Shown: piece by piece, positions 1 to 4,870 of the stretch
How the letters are laid out: every line of letters begins with the position of its first letter
Numbering within the stretch: position 1 is the first letter of the stretch
Source of the DNA: CAYMEV01 sp964389675 [NCBI: uncultured Candidatus Sumerlaeota bacterium]
GTDB lineage: Bacteria; CAYMEV01
Direction of reading: 5' to 3'
Length of the DNA: 5,100 nucleotides
Assembly (NCBI GenBank): GCA_964389675.1
Contig: CAYMEV010000049.1
Coordinates: 1-5,100, forward strand
Notes under the pieces: generated by a model
Told to the model about the DNA's origin: nothing
The model's database searches: none
The model's input: only the letters and a program-made list of their open reading frames with translations
Made by a program: the position numbers and the translations under genes

Positions 1-94
1 GGAGAAATCCACCTTGTCTATTAAAATTTGTGTACAGATTTTAGGGCTCATTATACATTCCGATCCTTGTTTTGTATCTATATAGCATCTTCAT
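1..94 (-). CDS. Possible 5' end of a gene leaving the left edge (frame break or leader ORF)
   Basis: A near-ideal Shine-Dalgarno, AAGGAG at 101-106, sits six bases before an ATG at 92-94. That ATG opens only 17 codons (MKMLYRYKTRIGMYNEP) before TAA at 41-43. A second frame is open from just after the first codons to the window edge. It contains its own ATG at 49-51 (MSPKICTQILIDKVDFS), overlapping the end of the short ORF. The second ATG has only a weak ribosome site. Either this is a leader ORF translationally coupled to the next gene, or one gene whose start has suffered a frameshift. Too little sequence is present to recognise a family. The ribosome site is clear; the interpretation is uncertain. 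Confidence 0.35.
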
Positions 95-126
95 AGTTCT
101 CTCCTTTTTTTCCGTTCCATGTATTT

Positions 127-156
127 TTTATAACCTATTAGCTATATGCATATAAA
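127..156 (-). promoter_or_regulatory. Possible promoter for the left-edge gene
   Basis: On the minus strand TTTATA (151-156) and TATAAA (127-132) are separated by 18 bases, with an expected transcription start about 26 bases before the ATG at 94. The -35 match is only 4 of 6 and the whole stretch is very AT-rich, so a chance match is quite possible. The position relative to the strong ribosome site is the main support. Confidence 0.27.
143..154. repeat. Perfect 12-base palindrome
   Basis: TATATGCATATA is identical to its reverse complement. It overlaps the -35 element and spacer of the weak promoter candidate at 127-156, where an operator could sit. AT-rich DNA makes short palindromes common, so a regulatory role is only a suggestion. 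Confidence 0.35.
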
Positions 157-231
157 ATCATATATAAGAATTCTTTATAAATTGAACTAATTCCAATAGA
201 AAAAGATGCTAAATTACTTTATAATAATGGC

Positions 232-254
232 AAAAAATATGCGCATAGGCACAT
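232..254 (-). terminator. Intrinsic terminator downstream of the sigma factor gene
   Basis: Read on the minus strand, ATGTGC pairs with GCGCAT (six pairs, one of them G-T) around the four-base loop CTAT, and a run of six T follows within two bases. It lies about 48 bases past the stop of the sigma gene, in the right orientation to end its transcript. The stem is short, so it may be only moderately efficient. Confidence 0.62.
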
Positions 255-301
255 TATCCTATTCTTTTCTACATGGTCTAACTATCTTGGTCATTTATTT
301 C

Positions 302-2098
302 CTACCTTATATTATTCTGGAATGGTTTAAGCTTCTTTGAACGTGATGGATGACGAAGTTTTCTAAGGGCTTTTGATTCAATCTGCCTGATTCTCTCCCT
401 TGTTACTGCAAATTCCTTGCCCACATCCTCAAGTTTTGATTCAAGTTCACTAGCAATTCCGAATCTCTTGCGGATCTCAAGTTCTTCACGGAACGTAAGT
501 GTCTTTAACAGCCTGTCCATGATTCCCTGCAGGTTATTGCTAACAACTGACATTTCCGGGTTCATTGCATTCAGATCTTCGATGCAACCATATAGATGGC
601 TATTGTTATTATAGCCTGCTGGTGCTTCCAGAGCTATTGTACCCTGGGCAATAGAGAGCAGCTCCCGGACCTCTAGGGCAGGAAGGTCCATCCTCTCAGC
701 AAGCTCATCGACAGTGGGCTCCCTGCCATTTTCCTGGACCAGTCGCCTGGAGATCTTCTGCAGTTTGCCCAGCTTGCCAGAAAGATAGGCAGGTATTTTT
801 ATGATGCGGCCCTGGGATGCGACCGCTCCTGCAATTGCCCGTCGTATGAACCACAGAGCATAGCTTGAGAATCTATATCCCTTTGTGTAATCAAATTTAT
901 CGACAGCCTTAACCACCCCAATATTGCCCTCCTGTATGAGATCGCTGAATTGAACTCCCCTGCCGCAATATTCCTTTGCAATACTGACAACGAGTCTAAG
1001 ATTTGACTGGACAAGCCTTGTCCTTGCTTCTTCAGCCTGTGCATAGGATGTATCTATTGTCAGCATGATGTCTTTTATCTCATCTTCACTGCTGAGGCTG
1101 TCAATTATAGCACGTCTTTTTTTTCTCTTTGCATTCCTGATCCCCTTCTCGAATTTCTCTATATCCTCGCAGCTGATAGTGGGATCCGAAGCTATGCCGC
1201 TGTCACTCAGTTCGCCCGATTCAAGGTACTTTTTATATTGCCGAAGAGGCATGCCTAATCTTGAATCAACATATTTAATATAATTATTTGCTGATATGAT
1301 ATTTGAATTAAATTCTCTGAGTATATCTACAAACTGTGATATAATGCTGTCGGAAAAGGGTATTTCAATAAAATATTCCCTTATACGGTTCTGATAATCA
1401 TCTATACGCTCCCAGTTAACGCTTCCAGATGTTATTATATCTTTTTCAAGCAAGGGTCTCAGTCTCTTATATATTTTATTTATTTCATCAGTTCTCCTAA
1501 AAAATTCATATTTTATTTGATTATTAATAGTACTACCGCCATGAGTCTCTTCCTGCAATGCCTGCTCTTCAATATCATCTAATTCATCTATATAGTCTGC
1601 ATCCTCAAACTCAAATGATTTTTTTAATATATCATTTATCTTTATATGATTCTTCCTAAGCTTCTTAGCTAATAAAAGCAGCTTTTCAATCACTGGGTTA
1701 AAATGGCAAAGAGCCTCTTGAATATCTGCCTTTGCTTCTTCTATCCTCTTTGCCAGCTCAACCTCTTCATATCTCGTAAGCAGGGGCATTTTGCCCATCT
1801 CTATAAGATACATTTTTAGGGGGTCATATCCGTCTGCTTTGCCGTCCGACTGACTATCTGTCTTTATGATATTGTTTGCCTGTTCTTCCTGAGAAATCTT
1901 TATTCTGTTCATTTCTTCACTTTTAGAGATAAGCTCAATATTATTCTCATCAATAATCCCGCATATTTCAGTAAGATTGCTTGGTGTGCTAAGATCATCT
2001 GGCAAAATATCACTTACCTGTTCAAAAGTGAGATAGCCATTCGCTTTTCCCAAGGAAATCAACCTATCTATTGCATTTTTATAACAATTGCCATCCAT
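302..2098 (-). CDS. RpoD-like sigma-70 family RNA polymerase sigma factor with altered -10-reading residues
   Basis: This protein directs RNA polymerase core to promoters. Its 598 residues cover the full primary-sigma layout: region 1.1 (about 5-58, with GYLTFEQVSDILP), region 1.2 (about 92-122), a long variable spacer (about 123-340), region 2 (about 357-430, with DLIQEGNIG), region 3 (about 431-510) and region 4 (about 525-590). The helix reading the -35 box is intact (R567, E568, R571, Q572 in VTRERIRQ). By alignment to E. coli RpoD, residues reading the -10 box differ: W434 is F417, Q437 is R420, T440 is A423, and the extended -10 residues H455 and E458 are Y438 and G441. The sigma finger has YNNNS instead of acidic DDEDS. 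The start is supported by GGAGG at 2108-2112, nine bases upstream, and by region 1.1 beginning at once. It is clearly sigma-70 family. A second RpoD with shifted specificity is more likely than the housekeeping copy, so I give no symbol. Confidence 0.95.
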   Translation of the reverse strand: MDGNCYKNAIDRLISLGKANGYLTFEQVSDILPDDLSTPSNLTEICGIIDENNIELISKSEEMNRIKISQEEQANNIIKTDSQSDGKADGYDPLKMYLIEMGKMPLLTRYEEVELAKRIEEAKADIQEALCHFNPVIEKLLLLAKKLRKNHIKINDILKKSFEFEDADYIDELDDIEEQALQEETHGGSTINNQIKYEFFRRTDEINKIYKRLRPLLEKDIITSGSVNWERIDDYQNRIREYFIEIPFSDSIISQFVDILREFNSNIISANNYIKYVDSRLGMPLRQYKKYLESGELSDSGIASDPTISCEDIEKFEKGIRNAKRKKRRAIIDSLSSEDEIKDIMLTIDTSYAQAEEARTRLVQSNLRLVVSIAKEYCGRGVQFSDLIQEGNIGVVKAVDKFDYTKGYRFSSYALWFIRRAIAGAVASQGRIIKIPAYLSGKLGKLQKISRRLVQENGREPTVDELAERMDLPALEVRELLSIAQGTIALEAPAGYNNNSHLYGCIEDLNAMNPEMSVVSNNLQGIMDRLLKTLTFREELEIRKRFGIASELESKLEDVGKEFAVTRERIRQIESKALRKLRHPSRSKKLKPFQNNIR

Positions 2099-2161
2099 AA
2101 GATTCTGCCTCCTCTATAAATTATATGCCTTATTCCTTCGTGGATGATGATAACATCTAAT

Positions 2162-2190
2162 ATAATAACAAAGTGATAGCTTAAAAACAA
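2162..2190 (-). promoter_or_regulatory. Promoter candidate for the sigma factor gene
   Basis: On the minus strand TTGTTT (2185-2190) and TATTAT (2162-2167) are spaced by exactly 17 bases. The -10 matches 5 of 6, the -35 matches 3 of 6. The predicted start gives a leader of about 55 bases before the ATG. The same TTGTTT hexamer with 17-base spacing recurs before the gene at 4244-4651. The surrounding DNA is AT-rich, which raises the chance of an accidental match. Confidence 0.45.
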
Positions 2191-2221
2191 TCTTAAAGTA
2201 ATTAATATAACTCAATCGTAA

Positions 2222-2488
2222 TTAATTTTTTCCCCAAAAGTCCAGATGAAATTCCTTATAGACCTTCTTCCCCATCGGCGAATCTAAAGGAATAACATCT
2301 GGTGATCCGCATTTGGGGCAGACAGCTCTCCTTAAAGCAAATCTGTATAGTGAAAAGATAGCTGCTATAGTGAGGAAAGGTGGCACTATAAAGCCTATGA
2401 TCCAGAAGGTAATTTCTGTCCCGAGTGTACCTGGGCCTTTTTTCACTACAGGACCGCAGTACCCGCATAATTTACATATCTTATCCAT
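2222..2488 (-). CDS. Small membrane protein with a split CxxC zinc knuckle around a hydrophobic hairpin
   Basis: This 88-residue protein carries C5-x2-C8 (then G-Y-C11-G) near the N-terminus and C57-P-K-C60-G-S near the C-terminus. Between them, residues about 26-48 are hydrophobic and contain a Pro-Pro (36-37), as in a re-entrant or bent membrane segment. An RFALRR basic stretch follows. The four cysteines could join into one zinc site, leaving the hydrophobic part inserted in the membrane. That arrangement is known from LITAF/CDIP domains; the comparison is by layout, not by a search. Its ATG is 11 bases after the upstream lipoprotein's stop, and the Shine-Dalgarno (AAAGGAA) overlaps that stop codon, so the two are very likely co-translated. 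A role in the envelope is inferred from its partners. The function is unknown. Confidence 0.85.
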   Translation of the reverse strand: MDKICKLCGYCGPVVKKGPGTLGTEITFWIIGFIVPPFLTIAAIFSLYRFALRRAVCPKCGSPDVIPLDSPMGKKVYKEFHLDFWGKN

Positions 2489-2499
2489 GGTATGTTCCT

Positions 2500-3306
2500 T
2501 TAATTTTTATACTTCTTTTCCAGCTCCTGGAGCCTCTGCTTATCATATTCATCAAATTCCAGGGATGAATAGACAGGCTCTCCGTCAGGACCGTCAAGGC
2601 GCTCCACTGTAACAGTAAGGATAGCATCCGAAGGAACTTCCACTGTTCCCCATTCGGAAAACATATTGGGCGATAGTCTCCAGCTTGCCTCCTCTCCGGG
2701 CTCCAGACCGCCTCTAATCATGTAGTTGAATTCTTCCTTTATCCATGGCACACTGCGGTCAGGGCTTGCAACAGTACCTTCAAAATAGGCACGTGATACA
2801 GCATAGGGAGTATTATTCCTGACTGTAAGCTCAATAATGGGCTCTTTACCCATAAATGTTCCCTTCTCGATATAATATCTGGAGCGAATTATCTGGAAGT
2901 TCTGCATCTCCTGCTTTGCTTTTTCAGCATTAGCCTTTTTTTCTCTCAGTTCCTTGATCTCCTGGAGTGCCTGTAATTTTTCCTTTTCTCTTCTTTTTTC
3001 CAGTACTCTATTGCTTTCAGAGATGATTTCATCTGCTGTTTTTCCGTGTATAGCCTTTTTGAATTTATCCTGCAGATCTTTCGGGTCAGAATTTTCAGCC
3101 ATAATGTCAGCCAAATCTATCTGGCCGAATAATAATGTCTGCAATGCTTCATCAAATTCAGAACGTTTATTCTCCGGCAATGATTCCCTGATCTTCTGGA
3201 TGCTTTTCTCTGTGGATTCCTCAGTAGATGAATCAATTTTCGGGCTTCCGCACTGCAGAAATGATAAAAATAGAAATAACATCAGTATTGCCTTAAAAAT
3301 CTTCAT
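2500..3306 (-). CDS. DUF6694-like lipoprotein with coiled coil and C-terminal beta domain
   Basis: This 268-residue lipoprotein has a hydrophobic signal segment (residues 3-18) ending in a lipidation cysteine, C19. The residues before it are F-L-Q, an unusual lipobox with Gln at -1. Residues about 25-66 form a conserved-looking helical part (SIQKIRESLP, then a FDEALQ motif and GQIDLAD) that I recognise as the pattern of DUF6694 lipoproteins. Residues about 95-137 are charged and predicted coiled coil. Residues about 138-245 look like a beta sandwich, with TVRNNT, an R-S-V-P-W motif and a GGLEPGEEASW motif. The C-terminal 18 residues are again helical. AAGGAG lies seven bases before the ATG. 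It is the second gene of the three-gene set, 56 bases after the secreted protein and overlapping the ribosome site of the next. It is probably anchored in the cell envelope; the biochemical function is not known for the family. Confidence 0.87.
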   Translation of the reverse strand: MKIFKAILMLFLFLSFLQCGSPKIDSSTEESTEKSIQKIRESLPENKRSEFDEALQTLLFGQIDLADIMAENSDPKDLQDKFKKAIHGKTADEIISESNRVLEKRREKEKLQALQEIKELREKKANAEKAKQEMQNFQIIRSRYYIEKGTFMGKEPIIELTVRNNTPYAVSRAYFEGTVASPDRSVPWIKEEFNYMIRGGLEPGEEASWRLSPNMFSEWGTVEVPSDAILTVTVERLDGPDGEPVYSSLEFDEYDKQRLQELEKKYKN

Positions 3307-3362
3307 AGTATATCTCCTTTACAGGTATTCCACCTTATTTATTTTAATCCCAATTTTAGGAA

Positions 3363-4064
3363 TTAATTCAAAATATCTATCCATACACGCCATTCAATAT
3401 TCCTTTCCAGTCCGTATGCCTTTATCTTTTTCAGGAGTATTCTTTCCTCAGGCTTAAAAGGCCAGTATACAGTCCTGCCTGAATAAACTGAGGGAAAAAC
3501 TCTGAATTCCTTCTGCTTTTCCCTGCCGTCAGGTGTCTGATAGTAAAGGACGAAGGTGGCATTAGATGAACTGCCTGTTTTGTCGGTGCGTTTTACCTTC
3601 ATATCATATAGGCAATATTTTGAGAGATAGATATTCGGATAGAAATTGAATGTATCTGATGTATCATCGAAGATTATATTCTCCTCTATCCAGAATACCC
3701 ATGCTATTCTATGATTAATTCCTGAGGATTGTATTTTTTTAATCCTTATATCTGATCCCGGTATATAGTCCCATTTGATTACATGCCCACCGGAAGCTGA
3801 AGGAAATACATCATAGTTCATTGCGCTTAGCCTTCCGTATCTGTCAATATACTGGATGGAGAAGCTCGGCATGGACTGAATACCCTGTACATCCGTTCTC
3901 TTTGCAAAGAACTGATACCTTCTGCCTTTAGAAAGCTTTACAGGGTCCTTGAATATGTGCTCATTCTGCTTATAGCTGTAATAGATCTCTTCTGTGATCT
4001 TATATCCATAGGATCCGGAAAGAAATAGTAATAGAACAATGAAAATAAATAATAATCTCCTCAT
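3363..4064 (-). CDS. Secreted protein made of two tandem copies of a ~100-residue domain
   Basis: This 233-residue protein has an N-terminal signal peptide (MRRLL, then a hydrophobic stretch to about residue 16, ending SGSYG near 20). There is no lipobox cysteine, so periplasmic or exported. The rest is two copies of one domain, about residues 41-128 and 144-231, at a constant offset of 103 without gaps. Shared positions include L-S-K, KRTD (55-58 and 158-161), V-F-P-S (86-89 and 189-192), a W (98 and 201), KKI (109-111 and 212-214), G (115 and 218) and W-x2-W-I (122-126 and 225-229). I hand-count about 29 identities in 86 positions. I do not recognise the family; the alternating hydrophobic and aromatic pattern suggests a beta-rich, possibly binding, fold. 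It leads the operon from the promoter at 4103-4131. The start is the ATG at 4062-4064, not the GTG at 4074-4076, which lies inside the Shine-Dalgarno. Confidence 0.88.
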   Translation of the reverse strand: MRRLLFIFIVLLLFLSGSYGYKITEEIYYSYKQNEHIFKDPVKLSKGRRYQFFAKRTDVQGIQSMPSFSIQYIDRYGRLSAMNYDVFPSASGGHVIKWDYIPGSDIRIKKIQSSGINHRIAWVFWIEENIIFDDTSDTFNFYPNIYLSKYCLYDMKVKRTDKTGSSSNATFVLYYQTPDGREKQKEFRVFPSVYSGRTVYWPFKPEERILLKKIKAYGLERNIEWRVWIDILN

Positions 4065-4069
4065 ACAAA

Positions 4070-4074
4070 CCTCC
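4070..4074 (-). promoter_or_regulatory. Ribosome binding site that fixes the start of the duplicated-domain protein
   Basis: On the minus strand GGAGG is followed by five bases and the ATG at 4062-4064. A longer reading from GTG at 4074-4076 would put the start codon on top of this site and leave it without one. The shorter start also gives a normal signal peptide beginning M-R-R. Confidence 0.8.
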
Positions 4075-4102
4075 ACTTGTGAACTTTTCCCAATTGATAA
4101 TA

Positions 4103-4131
4103 AATATATGACCTTTAATGGGGAAAGTCAA
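4103..4131 (-). promoter_or_regulatory. Sigma-70-type promoter for the three-gene envelope operon
   Basis: On the minus strand TTGACT (4126-4131) and TATATT (4103-4108) are separated by 17 bases. Each hexamer matches consensus at 5 of 6, the best promoter in the window. The predicted start is near 4096, giving a leader of about 32 bases to the ATG at 4064. The rest of the gap, 4132-4243, shows no gene and no convincing terminator for the gene at 4244-4651. Confidence 0.65.
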
Positions 4132-4243
4132 GGCTATAATAAGTGAATATTCCAGATGAAAAAAATATTATGGAATTTGATTTTTAGGATATCGGGGAGT
4201 AAGCTGTCTGGTGACAATTATTCCTACTCATTTACCGGTCCAG

Positions 4244-4651
4244 TTAATTGGGGTCGGTGCTCTCTTTTGGCTTTGTACCAGTAGCTTCTTTTTCAAGATA
4301 AGCTAAGATTCTGTCATAATTTTCTATTATCTTGTCAAATTTTTCTTTTATCCTCTTCATTGTTTCAATATTTTCAGGACTGGTATCAGAGTCGGCACTT
4401 TGCATTATTTCCTTTGATACATCAGTTACGTATTCTCGTGTCTGTTTTATTTCGTTGTATCCTATTGTGTCTTTCTCATCAGCAGAAGAATTTTCAGTAC
4501 CTTCCGGAATGTCTCCATTGATATTCTGTAGCTGATGTAGACAATCGTCATATGAAAAGTTCGTATCATCTTCCGGAGGAATGCATTTAATGAGAATTTC
4601 TGTCTGATATAGAATGCCATCAAGCTTTCTTTCAATATCATTATAATCCAT
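4244..4651 (-). CDS. Small acidic helical protein of unknown function
   Basis: This 135-residue protein has no signal peptide or membrane segment and is probably cytoplasmic. It is acidic. A short helix (about 3-21) is followed by a loop with two cysteines (C23, C37), a polar Glu/Asp/Ser-rich linker (about 47-62), and a long amphipathic helical region (about 66-122) that may form a coiled coil or helical pair. The tail is Lys/Pro/Thr-rich. I recognise no family. The Shine-Dalgarno is GAGGG-like, about seven bases before the ATG. It stands alone: 179 bases separate it from the operon start downstream, and a good promoter candidate precedes it at 4685-4713. The gene is convincing from its length, ribosome site and promoter, but nothing shows its role. 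Its opposite-strand neighbour starts 219 bases away and diverges. Confidence 0.72.
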   Translation of the reverse strand: MDYNDIERKLDGILYQTEILIKCIPPEDDTNFSYDDCLHQLQNINGDIPEGTENSSADEKDTIGYNEIKQTREYVTDVSKEIMQSADSDTSPENIETMKRIKEKFDKIIENYDRILAYLEKEATGTKPKESTDPN

Positions 4652-4684
4652 ATTTTACCCTCACATAGTTTTGCTAATAGCTCT

Positions 4685-4713
4685 AATATAGACTATTTAT
4701 TATTAAAAAACAA
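4685..4713 (-). promoter_or_regulatory. Promoter candidate for the small acidic protein gene
   Basis: On the minus strand TTGTTT (4708-4713) and TATATT (4685-4690) are separated by 17 bases. The -10 matches 5 of 6 and the -35 3 of 6. The predicted start leaves a leader of about 27 bases to the ATG at 4651. The leader contains the minus-strand copy of the TATTAGCAAA motif (4670-4679). Confidence 0.5.
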
Positions 4714-4738
4714 ATAATTTTTATCTACCACAATCAGA

Positions 4739-4759
4739 GCATGGCTTCTCAATGCCTGC
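4739..4759. repeat. Imperfect hairpin in the divergent intergenic region
   Basis: GCATGGC and GCCTGC can pair as six base pairs with one bulged base around an eight-base loop. It is the only GC-rich structure between the two divergent genes. No T-run follows directly, so it does not look like a terminator; it might be a protein site or nothing. Confidence 0.25.
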
Positions 4760-4778
4760 AGATACGTGATAAATTTTT

Positions 4779-4808
4779 TTGTAAGACAGATCTGCAATTT
4801 TTCATTAT
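4779..4808 (+). promoter_or_regulatory. Weak promoter candidate for the broken lipoprotein gene
   Basis: TTGTAA (4779-4784) and CATTAT (4803-4808) are spaced by 18 bases, each a 4 of 6 match. The -10 element lies in the left arm of the inverted repeat at 4803-4820. No better plus-strand pair is visible before the ATG at 4871. Confidence 0.27.
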
Positions 4809-4820
4809 TAGCAAATAATG
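4803..4820. repeat. Perfect 7-base inverted repeat with four-base spacer (possible operator)
   Basis: CATTATT-AGCA-AATAATG is fully symmetric in its arms. It lies about 50 bases before the plus-strand lipoprotein start and overlaps the only candidate -10 box there. It also contains the plus-strand copy of TATTAGCAAA (4806-4815), whose other copy lies in the minus-strand leader at 4670-4679. This suits a dimeric regulator of the divergent pair, but binding is not shown. Confidence 0.4.
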
Positions 4821-4870
4821 TACTACTGGAGTATTGGAATTATCTACAAAATAAGGGAAGAGAAAATATT

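Noticed and set aside
171-180. AAGAATTCTT palindrome region as an operator
   Set aside because: It is only ten bases in very AT-rich DNA, with no promoter placed convincingly over it.
799-1044. Minus-strand 81-codon ORF inside the sigma gene
   Set aside because: It is an out-of-frame shadow of conserved sigma region 2/3 coding sequence and has no family resemblance or ribosome site of its own.
2313-2612. Plus-strand 99-codon ORF
   Set aside because: It is antisense across the junction of the zinc-knuckle protein and the lipoprotein, both strongly supported on the minus strand.
2954-3457. Plus-strand 167-codon ORF
   Set aside because: It runs antisense to the lipoprotein gene and the end of the secreted protein gene. 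Its Ser/Phe/Leu-rich translation is typical of an antisense shadow, and both sense genes have signal peptides and good ribosome sites.
4065-4076. GTG start at 4074-4076 adding four residues to the duplicated-domain protein
   Set aside because: The GTG overlaps the GGAGG that serves the ATG at 4062-4064, and no ribosome site precedes the GTG.
4140-4185. Inverted repeat ATTCCA/TGGAAT as a terminator for the small acidic protein gene
   Set aside because: The arms are six A+T-rich base pairs around a loop of about 19 bases with the T-run inside the loop, so it is not a plausible intrinsic terminator.
4766-4870. Longer N-terminus for the plus-strand lipoprotein, from ATG at 4766
   Set aside because: It would place a lipoprotein signal peptide about 35 residues inside the protein and run through the candidate promoter and inverted repeat. 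The ATG at 4871 starts the signal peptide directly.
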